In this document: positions 1 through 8,415 of the stretch, in pieces | How the letters are laid out: each line of letters opens with the position of its first letter | Numbering within the stretch: position 1 is the first letter of the stretch | Assembly: GCF_900764565.1 (NCBI RefSeq) | Contig: NZ_CAAFOM010000294.1 | Location: 1-16,185 of the forward strand | DNA length: 16,185 nt | Source of the DNA: an uncultured Catenibacterium sp. | GTDB taxonomy: Bacteria > Bacillota_I > Bacilli_A > Erysipelotrichales > Coprobacillaceae | Direction: 5' to 3' | Translations under genes and position numbers: made by a program | The notes under the pieces: model-generated | The model's database searches: none | What the model was told of the DNA's origin: nothing | The model's input: the letters and a program-made list of their open reading frames with translations, nothing else

Positions 1-1
1 A

Positions 2-25
2 TATGACATACATTTTTTTGTCATA
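2..25. terminator. Inverted repeat, possible terminator of a gene upstream of the window
   Basis: TATGACA at 2-8 and TGTCATA at 19-25 are perfect 7-bp inverted arms around a 10-nt loop. T-rich DNA follows, but not a clean U-tract. It may end a gene lying left of the window, or it may be an operator for the GH84 gene. No convincing -35/-10 pair is visible between here and the GH84 start. Confidence 0.3.
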
Positions 26-126
26 CTTTATTTGGTCTTTATTTTTTGTAAAAATCCATGTTTGAATACTCATTTCATCAACTAGGAGCATGAAATGAGA
101 CAAAATATAAAAGAAAGGAGAACATG

Positions 127-3100
127 ATGAAAGGAAAGAAAGTCATTACTTATGCAGTAAGTTTTCTTGTTGCATTAGGCTGTGTATCTGCTTTTCCAAT
201 GACTGTACAGGCAGATACAGGGTATGAAGTCTATCCTAATCCTCACACAATGAACTATTCAGATGGGGATTATGAAATGACTAGTCAGGTCAATGTTGTC
301 TATGAAGATGGTATTGATGCTGATACAAAAGCAAGACTTAATGAAGTTCTTGCATTAAAAGGCATGAATGCAAGTGTTTCTAGCGAAAAGAAAGCGGGAA
401 AGACAAACATTCTTGTTGGTATTAAGAATTCTAACCAATATGTTGATCAGCAGTTTGGTTCTTATTCAACTTCAGGCTTATTTGATAAGCTTGATTCATA
501 TGCTTTAAAGTCAGATAAGGGCACTATTTCTATCTTAGGTAAAGATACAGATGCTGCTTTTTATGGCCTTACAAGCTTATATCACATTTTTAAGCAGGTA
601 GAGGGGAAAACAATTAGAAACTTCTCTATCGAAGACTATGCGGATGTTGCAAGCCGTGGATTTATTGAAGGTTATTATGGTAATCCATGGTCAACAGAAG
701 ATCGTTGTAAATTGATGGAATGGGGTGGCTATTATAAGCTTAACTCATATTTCTATGCTCCTAAAGATGATCCAAAGCATAATGCAAAGTGGCGTGAACT
801 TTATACTGATCAGGAAATTGAAACAAAGATCAAACCACTTGCTGAGGCTGGAAACAAATCTAAATGCCGTTTCGTATTTGCCTTACATCCTTATATGAAT
901 AGACCTATTCGTTATAACTCTGAAGAAAACTATCAGGCTGACTTAAAGGTTATGCAGGCTAAGTTTAAACAGGTTATTGATGCTGGTGTTCGTCAGATTG
1001 CGATTCTTGCAGACGATGCTGGTAACGTAGGTGGCGCTAATTATACAAGAACGTTAACAGATATGTCTAACTGGCTTAAAGAATTACAGCCTTCTTACCC
1101 AGGCTTAAAGCTCACATTACCATTCTGTACTCAGGAATATATGGGTTATGGTCAGTCATACTACCGCAATTTCCCTAAAAACGTACAGATTATCATGACT
1201 GGTGGACGTGTATGGGGTGAAGTAACAAACAACTTTACATCATCATTCACTAATACTGCAGGTCGTGGTCCTTATATGTGGATTAACTGGCCATGTACTG
1301 ATAACTCTAAGAAGCATCTAATCATGGGTGGTTATACAACATTCCTTCATCCAGGTGTTGATCCTTCTAAGATACAGGGTATTGTATTAAACCCAATGCA
1401 GCAGTCTGAACCAAGTAAGGTTGCTATCTTTGGTAATGCATGTTATTCATGGAATATCTGGCAAAATGAAGAAGAAGCCAACAAGTGCTATAATGCTTCA
1501 TTTAAATATGTAGATCATAATGGTTATGAAGAAACAGCCGCTTCAACTGCTTTAAGAGAATTATCTAAGCATATGATCAACCAGAACATGGACTCTAGAG
1601 TCACTCGCCTAGAAGAATCTGTTGAATTAAGAGATAAGCTTTCAGCATTCAAGACTAAGGTTTCTAAGGGTGAAAAGATTTCTGATGAAGAATTTGATGA
1701 ATTAATCAATGCCTTCACAGTATTACAGAATGCGTCTCAAACTTATCGTGAAAGCGGTAATGAAAGAATCAAGTCTCAGATCGTTTACTGGTTAAACTGC
1801 TGGGATGATACAACTGAAGCTGCTTTAAATTACATCAAGGGTGTTAAAGCTGTTCAGAATGAAGAAGACAATGCGACTATCTGGGATTACTATTCAACAG
1901 CACAGGCTGCTTTTGAAAAGAGTAAATCTTATGGTTTCCACTATGTGGATCATTTAGAATATGCTGAAGTTGGTGTACAGCATATTGTCCCATTTATTAA
2001 ATCACTTGATTCATACTTATCTGAAATTGCATCTACAATCGTTAATCCAGATAAGCAGATTGCGAAGTATATCACTAACCGTGAAGATACACCTGCTGGT
2101 AAAGAAGATAACATCTTTGATGGTAATGCTTCTACAGAACTTGTTTACAAGAGCCCTAATAGTATCTCTACAGGTACTTATGTAGGTATCAAGTATTCTA
2201 AGGCAATTGATGTAAACCACGTGATCTTTAGAATGGGTGCTAACTCTAACTCAAGAGATACATTCTTAAAAGCAAAAGTACAGTATACAACTGATGGTAA
2301 GAACTGGACTGATGTCAATGACACAGAATATGATTTACCAAACGATGTAGAATTAACAGACCTTCACCTTAAGGGTGTTAAGGGTATCCGTATGATTGCG
2401 ACTGCAGATAAGAGTAATACTTGGTTAGGTGTCAGAGATATCTTAGTCAATCCAGATACAACTCCAACTCAGACTACAGATAAGGGTACTTTATCTCTTA
2501 CTAAGTTATCTTTAAAGGGTGGATCATTAGATAATCTATTAGATGATAATGAATCTACTTATGCACACTTTGCAGAAAACCCATATAAGGGTGGCGAAAT
2601 CAAGGATTATATCCCTATTGATGCTGCTGTAACACTTACATTCAATAATCCTAAGAAGCTTGGTACAATCAACTTCTCTCAGGATGGTGGAACAGATAAG
2701 CTTACTAAGTATGTATTAGAATACACAACTGATGGTGAAACTTGGAAGACATTAAAGGAATATGCAGGTGATGCCACTGTTCATTTAAATGTAGAAGACC
2801 AGGATTTAACTGCCAAAGCCATTCGTGTAAGAAACCTTGAATTAAATCTTCAGAGTGACACTTCTGGTTACTGGTGGAAGTTAAAGACATTCAACCATAC
2901 AGATGTAGTCAATGAATATGATGACAAGGCTGTTTATACAAATACAGACTATAAGTTACATTCTAAGAGTACATTAGATCGTACTGATTTAGTGTATAAG
3001 AAAGAAATGACTTTAGCACCTAAACAGTATGTTGGTGTGAAGTTAACACGTGTTAAAGACTTAAAACAGTTAGAACTTGATTATACTGGTGATGTTGTTG

Positions 3101-5349
3101 TTGAAGCATCAGTGAACGCTCATGATTGGGTAGAAGTCACTGATTTAAATAACAACCTTCCAGATGCACGTTATGTACGTTTAATCAATAAGAAGAGTTC
3201 TGATGTGAAGTTAACTCTTAATAAGTTTGTAGTACTCTCTACAGAAGTGACTGCACCATACTTATATAAGACAACTATGACTGTTAACCCATCTTGGGGT
3301 GTAGCAGAAGACACTAGAAACAATGGTGCTGCATTTGATGGCAACATTGATTCAACAACTGAATTTGGTGACCTTCCACAGAAGGGTCAGTATATTATCT
3401 ATGACTTAGGTCAGAATAGAAATATCGATAAGCTTGCTATGTATTGTCAGGATAGTGCCGTTAACTATATTAGAGATGCTGTAATTAGTGTTTCTAGTGA
3501 TTTAGAAAACTGGACAGATGTTGTGACAATTGGTGATGGTGTTGAAAACATTGGTGATGCAGGTGTTCAGTGTATCGATTCTGATGCAGGATATAAGGCA
3601 TCTAGTACATATCCAAATAAGGTATATGTATCAGGTACTGCCAATCATGTACCAGCTCGTTACTTAAGAATCTTATTTACTGCTTCTAACAACAATAGAG
3701 CTGTTGTATTCAACGAAATCATGATCAATGATGGTGAATATACACCAGAAGACAATGACCCTACATTTGAATCTAACGTAACAGAAGCAAAAGGTTACAA
3801 GCCTCAGTATATGATTGATGGTGACCTATTAACTTCTTATAAGCCTGGTTCAAATAAAGCAGGTTACTTAACTTATACTCTTTCTGATAAATTAAATGTG
3901 AAGAAATTCAACATTATCCAGAAGGGTGAAATCAGTAATGCGAAGGTATATGCACTTATTGATAAAGAAGTAACTACACGTAACGTTCCTGAAGAAGATA
4001 AGGAATGGATTCAGTTAGGTACTTTAAGAAAGTCACTTAATGAATTCTATGTACCTCGTGGTAATGTTTATAAGTTAAAGTTTGAATGGGAAGAAAATAG
4101 TATTCCTACAATTTCTGAAATCATCAGCTTAAATGATGATGAATATAAGAGTGAATGTGCTAAGGATCTTAAGGATTATATGGATTCATTAAAGGTAGAA
4201 GAAGATAAATATACTACATCTACTTATGAAGCATATAAGACTGCTAGAGTTGCTGCACTTAATACTTATAACACTCAGATGGGTGAAAAGGATGCATTAG
4301 AAGAAGCAAAAGCAAACTTAAAAGCGGCTTATGATGCATTAGTAGCACGTGGTGATGTGAAAGCATTAGAAGCAGAAATCAAGGCATTAGATCAGCTTTC
4401 AAAGGATGACTATACTGAAGAAAGCTATAACGCTCTTATGAAAGTTAAAGCAGATGCTGAAAAACTTGCAAAGAATAAAGATGCATCTGTTGATGAAGTT
4501 AATGAAATGTTAGAAGCATTACGTAATGCGAAAGCTGCTCTTGTTACTAAGGCTTCTATCAGCAAGAAGACATTAAGAGACTATATCGATTCTAATAATT
4601 TGAAGACTCTTGATACTTCATTATACTTAACTTCTACAGTTAAACCTTTCCAGGAAGCATTAAAGAACGCAGAAGATATCTTAAATAATGAAGATGCAAC
4701 TGTAGCTGAAATTGAAGATGTTTATGCGAAACTTCAGGAAGCAAGAAAGAATCTTGTATTAAAGGCAACTGATACAGAAGTTAAGGCATTAGAAAACAAA
4801 GTCGCTTCATTCAAGGAAGAAGACTATACAGCTTCTAGCTGGAAGGCATTCTTACCAGTATTAGAAGAAGTCAAGGACGCATTAAAAGCTGAACATACAA
4901 GTGAAGAAATCACTGCATTAACTGAAAAGTTAGATGCAGCTTCTAAGAAACTTGTAACTAGAGGCAATACTGCTGAACTTGATTTATTACTTGCTCAGGC
5001 TAAGAATACAGATAGTAAGTTATATACTGAAAAGAGCTATAAGAACTTATTAGAAGTCATCAAGGCGATTGAGGAAGAACTAGAAAACAAAGAAGAATTA
5101 ACTCAGGAAGACGTAGATGCACTTACTAAGCAGTTAAGTGATGCAATGGCTCAGTTAGAAAAGAACCCTGAAATCACTCCAGAAACTCCTTCTAAACCAT
5201 CTAACCCTTCTAAACCAGGAACTGGTACTGAAGCAACTAAACCAAACAAGAAACCACAGACTGGTGATACTACTATGTTAGGTTTAACTGCATTCTTCGC
5301 TATGATTTCATTATTAGGTTATGTTCTTTTAAAGAAGAAAGAAGCATAA
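127..5349 (+). CDS. Secreted, cell-wall-anchored GH84 beta-N-acetylglucosaminidase (NagH/NagJ-like) with discoidin and FIVAR-like repeats
   Basis: This should hydrolyse terminal beta-GlcNAc from host or dietary glycans at the cell surface. Two adjacent ATGs exist (124 and 127). AAAGGAG at 114-120 is 3 nt from the first and 6 nt from the second, so I chose 127 (1740 aa). Residues 1-29 are a signal peptide ending VQA|DT. Residues 32-175 look like the GH20-type N-terminal domain that precedes GH84. The GH84 core (about 177-480) has RGFIEGYYGNPWS and SYFYAPKDDPKHNAKWR; the acid/base Asp pair is D296-D297 in AILADDAGN. A helical region runs to about 635. Five beta-rich discoidin/CBM32-like segments follow (about 645-777, 785-930, 935-1042, 1050-1203, 1212-1337), the third being degenerate. 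Five helical FIVAR-like repeats (about 1345-1680) and a Pro-rich linker come next. The C-terminus is a sortase signal: KPQTG (1709-1713), a hydrophobic segment and a KKK tail. The gene is monocistronic. GH84 assignment is firm; domain boundaries are approximate. Confidence 0.93.
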   Translation: MKGKKVITYAVSFLVALGCVSAFPMTVQADTGYEVYPNPHTMNYSDGDYEMTSQVNVVYEDGIDADTKARLNEVLALKGMNASVSSEKKAGKTNILVGIKNSNQYVDQQFGSYSTSGLFDKLDSYALKSDKGTISILGKDTDAAFYGLTSLYHIFKQVEGKTIRNFSIEDYADVASRGFIEGYYGNPWSTEDRCKLMEWGGYYKLNSYFYAPKDDPKHNAKWRELYTDQEIETKIKPLAEAGNKSKCRFVFALHPYMNRPIRYNSEENYQADLKVMQAKFKQVIDAGVRQIAILADDAGNVGGANYTRTLTDMSNWLKELQPSYPGLKLTLPFCTQEYMGYGQSYYRNFPKNVQIIMTGGRVWGEVTNNFTSSFTNTAGRGPYMWINWPCTDNSKKHLIMGGYTTFLHPGVDPSKIQGIVLNPMQQSEPSKVAIFGNACYSWNIWQNEEEANKCYNASFKYVDHNGYEETAASTALRELSKHMINQNMDSRVTRLEESVELRDKLSAFKTKVSKGEKISDEEFDELINAFTVLQNASQTYRESGNERIKSQIVYWLNCWDDTTEAALNYIKGVKAVQNEEDNATIWDYYSTAQAAFEKSKSYGFHYVDHLEYAEVGVQHIVPFIKSLDSYLSEIASTIVNPDKQIAKYITNREDTPAGKEDNIFDGNASTELVYKSPNSISTGTYVGIKYSKAIDVNHVIFRMGANSNSRDTFLKAKVQYTTDGKNWTDVNDTEYDLPNDVELTDLHLKGVKGIRMIATADKSNTWLGVRDILVNPDTTPTQTTDKGTLSLTKLSLKGGSLDNLLDDNESTYAHFAENPYKGGEIKDYIPIDAAVTLTFNNPKKLGTINFSQDGGTDKLTKYVLEYTTDGETWKTLKEYAGDATVHLNVEDQDLTAKAIRVRNLELNLQSDTSGYWWKLKTFNHTDVVNEYDDKAVYTNTDYKLHSKSTLDRTDLVYKKEMTLAPKQYVGVKLTRVKDLKQLELDYTGDVVVEASVNAHDWVEVTDLNNNLPDARYVRLINKKSSDVKLTLNKFVVLSTEVTAPYLYKTTMTVNPSWGVAEDTRNNGAAFDGNIDSTTEFGDLPQKGQYIIYDLGQNRNIDKLAMYCQDSAVNYIRDAVISVSSDLENWTDVVTIGDGVENIGDAGVQCIDSDAGYKASSTYPNKVYVSGTANHVPARYLRILFTASNNNRAVVFNEIMINDGEYTPEDNDPTFESNVTEAKGYKPQYMIDGDLLTSYKPGSNKAGYLTYTLSDKLNVKKFNIIQKGEISNAKVYALIDKEVTTRNVPEEDKEWIQLGTLRKSLNEFYVPRGNVYKLKFEWEENSIPTISEIISLNDDEYKSECAKDLKDYMDSLKVEEDKYTTSTYEAYKTARVAALNTYNTQMGEKDALEEAKANLKAAYDALVARGDVKALEAEIKALDQLSKDDYTEESYNALMKVKADAEKLAKNKDASVDEVNEMLEALRNAKAALVTKASISKKTLRDYIDSNNLKTLDTSLYLTSTVKPFQEALKNAEDILNNEDATVAEIEDVYAKLQEARKNLVLKATDTEVKALENKVASFKEEDYTASSWKAFLPVLEEVKDALKAEHTSEEITALTEKLDAASKKLVTRGNTAELDLLLAQAKNTDSKLYTEKSYKNLLEVIKAIEEELENKEELTQEDVDALTKQLSDAMAQLEKNPEITPETPSKPSNPSKPGTGTEATKPNKKPQTGDTTMLGLTAFFAMISLLGYVLLKKKEA

Positions 5350-5356
5350 GATAAGG

Positions 5357-5386
5357 GAAGAACTTCGTAAGAGGTTCTTCTTTTTT
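5357..5386 (+). terminator. Rho-independent terminator after the GH84 gene
   Basis: GAAGAACTTC (5357-5366) pairs with GAGGTTCTTC (5371-5380), with one G-U wobble, around a GTAA loop. Six T follow (5381-5386). It starts 7 nt past the stop codon. Confidence 0.9.
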
Positions 5387-5405
5387 GCCTTTTTGTGAAG
5401 GTGAT

Positions 5406-5434
5406 TTGCAGTAATTGTATTTTTATTATAAAAT
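5406..5434 (+). promoter_or_regulatory. Putative sigma-A promoter for the nucleotidyltransferase-LCP unit
   Basis: TTGCAG (5406-5411) and TAAAAT (5429-5434) are 17 bp apart and lie between the preceding terminator and the start at 5456. The boxes are imperfect, and the call is based only on sequence. Confidence 0.4.
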
Positions 5435-5455
5435 AGTCTCATTAGGGGAATTGAT

Positions 5456-6649
5456 ATGACAGAAATACAAGAAAAACTATTAGAAGCATTAAGTGCTTCT
5501 TTAAAGGGTGAGAGTGTTGAATGGGAACCACTTTCACAAGAAGAATTATCAGAATTATATAATCTTGCACAGATTCACCAGATATTACCTTTGGTTTATG
5601 AAGCAGTCTATAAGTCTCAGGGTGTGAGTCCACAGGTCAAAGCTATTTCTATGCGTGCAGCTATGACCCAGGCACTTTCTACAAGAGACTTCTTACAGCT
5701 TGTGAAGAAGATGAATGAAGCGAAGCTTTATCCATTAGTAGTAAAGGGAATTATCGCAAGAAACCTTTATCCTATTCCTGATGAAAGAGTATCAGGGGAT
5801 GAGGACTTACTTGTTACTAAAGAATTATTTCCTACTTATCACCAGTTCTTTACTGAACATAATTTTGTGACAGGAGATGATTTAGAACCTTATGAAGTAC
5901 CTTATCAGTTAAAGGGTAGTTCACTTTATATAGAACTTCATAAGACGTTATTCCAGGAAGAATCAGAAGCTTATGGGTCATGGAACCAGTTCTTTGAAAA
6001 AGCCCATGAGAGACGTACTATAGAAGTAATAGAGGGTGTTGAAGTATCGACTATGTGTCCGACAGATCATTTCTTATTTCTTATACTTCATGCCTTTAAA
6101 CATTTCTTACATAGTGGTGTAGGTATTAGACAGGTGGCAGATATTATGATGTTTGCTTCAAGATATGAGATTGATTATGATTCTATATTTACTGATTTAA
6201 AGAAGATACACTTAGAAGTATTTGGGGCAACATTACTATCTATTGGTAAGAAGTATCTACACGATGCACCTATTCCAGATAAGTATTTAGAGTTAAGTGA
6301 GAATATGGATCACTTATTAGAAGATATACTTGATGCAGGGGTATATGGTAATAGTTCTATGAGCCGTAAGCATTCAGCTAATATGACACTAGAAGCGATT
6401 ACTCTAGATACACAGGGTAAAAAAGCTCATGCTTCTTTAAGAAGTACACTCTTCCCAAGTCGTAAAGACTTGGTAGGAAGATACCCTTATTTAGAAAAGC
6501 ATGGTTATTTATTGCCTATTGCATGGTTCTCACGTATAGTGACATACATGAAGGAATCTTCATCAAGAGAAGATAATAAAGCGACAGAAACAATTAAGAT
6601 AGGGAAAGAACGTGTCGCTTTAATGAAAGAATATAAAATCATCAAATAG
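5456..6649 (+). CDS. Nucleotidyltransferase family protein (PF14907, NTP_transf_5 type)
   Basis: This 397-aa soluble protein has no signal peptide. Residues 91-121 carry the family signature: LYPLVVKG (K98-G99), then ARNLYPIPDERVSGDEDLLV with R111 and the acidic pair D115/D117, the likely metal-binding carboxylates of the nucleotidyltransferase fold. YIELHKTLF (158-166) and the helix with H211, K214-H215, R224 and D228 also match how this family reads. Substrate and product are unknown for PF14907. Members often occur in polysaccharide or peptide-modification loci, sometimes with PqqD-like proteins, which fits the PqqD gene at 10284. ATG 5456 is preceded by AGGGG (5444-5448) with 7-nt spacing. 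The LCP gene follows after 15 nt with no terminator between, so the two are probably co-transcribed. Confidence 0.8.
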   Translation: MTEIQEKLLEALSASLKGESVEWEPLSQEELSELYNLAQIHQILPLVYEAVYKSQGVSPQVKAISMRAAMTQALSTRDFLQLVKKMNEAKLYPLVVKGIIARNLYPIPDERVSGDEDLLVTKELFPTYHQFFTEHNFVTGDDLEPYEVPYQLKGSSLYIELHKTLFQEESEAYGSWNQFFEKAHERRTIEVIEGVEVSTMCPTDHFLFLILHAFKHFLHSGVGIRQVADIMMFASRYEIDYDSIFTDLKKIHLEVFGATLLSIGKKYLHDAPIPDKYLELSENMDHLLEDILDAGVYGNSSMSRKHSANMTLEAITLDTQGKKAHASLRSTLFPSRKDLVGRYPYLEKHGYLLPIAWFSRIVTYMKESSSREDNKATETIKIGKERVALMKEYKIIK

Positions 6650-6664
6650 AAGTGAGGGGTAGAG

Positions 6665-8119
6665 ATGAAGAAAATATTGGATTTCATAACTGATCACCGA
6701 TTTATTATCGGTATACAGGCAGTATTAAGTATTATACTTGTGGTAAGTATTGCGTTAGTCAATATCTTACCAATGCGTTTCTTAATTGTGATAGGGGCAT
6801 TCCTTGCAGTTCTTACATTACTTATGTATTTATTCGCAAAACCTAGTTCTATTGAATCTAGAAATGTCCAGATCAGACCTTTAATTGGTAAGATTATTTC
6901 TGTGGTTATTAGTATCTTCTTGCTTGTATGCTGTGTATTTATTCAAACAGGTAAGGCAGCAGTAAATCAGGTGACAAGTGAATATGATTATGTGACATAT
7001 TCTTTAGTTGTAAAGAAGGAAAGCTCTTATTATAAGGCTGAAGATATCCTAAATAAGACAGTGGCTTATAATCCTAATGGGACTAAGATCAATGAAGCCT
7101 TAGATAGACTAAGTAAGAAAGTATCTAGTTATGGTATTAGTGAATTATATGGTGTAGAAGCAGTCGTTGATGCACTTTATAATAAACAGGCAGATGCCAT
7201 TTTAATGAATGAAGGATCACGTTCACTTGTGAACGAATATAAAGAAACATTCAACAAGGATACAAGAGTTATCTGGAGCTGTAAGTTTAAATCTTATAAT
7301 AAGATTAAAGAAGAGAAGACACTAGATATCTTAAAAGATCCATTCTGTGTTTATATTTCAGGTATTGATTCTCGTGGCAGTGTTCAGGAAGTATCACGTA
7401 GTGACGTTAACATCCTTATGACAATCAATATCCCTGCCCATCAGGTACTTGTAACAAGTATTCCTCGTGATGCCTGGGTGACTCTTGCCGATGCGAATGC
7501 AAAGGATAAATTAACACATTCTGGTTTAACAGGGACTCAAAATACTGTCAAGACTGTAGAAAAGTTCTTAGATGTGGATATCAGCTATTATGCACGTGTT
7601 AACTTTGAATCATTAGTAAAAGTTGTTGATGCTTTAGGTGGTATTGATGTTTATTCTGATAAGAACCTAGAAGCATGGACAGCTCAGCCTATTAAAGAAG
7701 GCTGGAACCATATGAATGGTCAGATGGCTCTTGCATTCTCAAGAGAACGTCATGCTTATACAAGTGGTGATCGTCATAGAGCACAGAACCAGCAGGATGT
7801 ATTACAGGCTATTATTAAGAAAATGGCGTCTCCTGCCATCATTACTCATTATAATGATATTCTTAGTGCGATTGATGGTACATTCGTCACTGATATGCCT
7901 ATGAATGAAATGGCGCGTGTGGCCAATGATCAGCTTAATACAGGTGCTGAATGGTCATTCCAGAAATCTATGGTATCAGGTAGTGGTACAATGATGAAGG
8001 GTGGATATTATATGCCTAATACAAACTTGTATTATATGATTCCAGATGAAAATAGCGTGAAACAGAATAAAGAATATATTAAGAAGATGTTGAAGGGTGA
8101 AAGCTTCACAGTACAATAA
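6665..8119 (+). CDS. LytR-CpsA-Psr (LCP) family glycopolymer transferase with three TM segments and an extracellular accessory domain
   Basis: LCP proteins transfer undecaprenyl-linked glycopolymers such as teichoic acid or capsule onto peptidoglycan outside the membrane. This 484-aa protein has hydrophobic helices at about 12-34, 37-58 and 75-95. An extracellular segment (about 105-225) includes VVDALYNKQADAILMNE, which resembles the lobe of solute-binding proteins and the accessory domain of CpsA/Wzg-type LCPs. The LCP domain (about 229-385) has YISGIDSRG (D235, R237), SRSDVNILM (R245, D247), SIPRDAWV (R268, D269), KLTHSG, DALGGIDVY, AFSRERH (R360, R362) and GDRHRAQNQQ (R370, R372). These are the residues that bind the lipid pyrophosphate in the family, and all appear present. 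The RBS is GAGGGG, 5 nt before ATG. The gene follows the nucleotidyltransferase and precedes the dehydratase, so a surface polysaccharide is the probable substrate. Confidence 0.9.
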   Translation: MKKILDFITDHRFIIGIQAVLSIILVVSIALVNILPMRFLIVIGAFLAVLTLLMYLFAKPSSIESRNVQIRPLIGKIISVVISIFLLVCCVFIQTGKAAVNQVTSEYDYVTYSLVVKKESSYYKAEDILNKTVAYNPNGTKINEALDRLSKKVSSYGISELYGVEAVVDALYNKQADAILMNEGSRSLVNEYKETFNKDTRVIWSCKFKSYNKIKEEKTLDILKDPFCVYISGIDSRGSVQEVSRSDVNILMTINIPAHQVLVTSIPRDAWVTLADANAKDKLTHSGLTGTQNTVKTVEKFLDVDISYYARVNFESLVKVVDALGGIDVYSDKNLEAWTAQPIKEGWNHMNGQMALAFSRERHAYTSGDRHRAQNQQDVLQAIIKKMASPAIITHYNDILSAIDGTFVTDMPMNEMARVANDQLNTGAEWSFQKSMVSGSGTMMKGGYYMPNTNLYYMIPDENSVKQNKEYIKKMLKGESFTVQ

Positions 8120-8142
8120 GCAGACTGAGGTCTGCTTTTTTT
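8119..8142 (+). terminator. Rho-independent terminator after the LCP gene
   Basis: AGCAGAC (8119-8125) and GTCTGCT (8130-8136) form a perfect 7-bp stem with a TGAG loop, followed by a run of T to 8142. The stem begins on the last base of the stop codon. Confidence 0.9.
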
Positions 8143-8415
8143 ATGTACTTTTTAAAAAAGAAAGTTACTTTTGTTTTAAATATCAAAAGTATGATTGAAA
8201 CATATTTCATGTTAAATAGGGTTGAAGTTGTATAAAAAAATACTTAAACACCTTCTAATAGGTTTTATCAAGCCTTTACACAGATCACGCTATAATATTA
8301 TAGGGTATAATAGTAAATGAAATTTGATGCAATATATAAAGGTTTTATGTAGGGTATATTGACGATTTCAAAAATTAATGGTAATTTGTACATTGATAAA
8401 AAAGGAAGGGATAAA
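8143..8415 (+). other. AT-rich intergenic region upstream of the dehydratase gene
   Basis: No gene is visible. There is a perfect 7-bp inverted repeat ACTTTTG/CAAAAGT (8167-8173, 8184-8190), and directly after it a TGAAA-CATA-TTTCA repeat (8196-8209). Both could be operator sites. Two exact TATAAT boxes occur at 8291-8296 and 8306-8311, but neither has a good -35 at 16-18 bp; TTTACA at 8275-8280 is wrongly spaced for both. The promoter for the downstream pair is probably here but cannot be fixed. Confidence 0.4.

Noticed and set aside
4150..5160. Possible recent DNA-level repeat array in the GH84 3' region
   Set aside because: The FIVAR-like repeats are similar only in protein pattern. I see no long near-identical nucleotide units, so recent slippage or duplication is not supported.
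5251..5270. NPQTN-type class B sortase signal
   Set aside because: The motif is KPQTGD followed by a hydrophobic helix and Lys tail, which fits the class A LPxTG layout better than NPQTN.
8359..8415. TTG start at 8359 adding 19 residues to the dehydratase
   Set aside because: The extra residues precede a strong AAGGAAGGG RBS and ATG at 8416, are polar, and do not fit the membrane N-terminus of the family.
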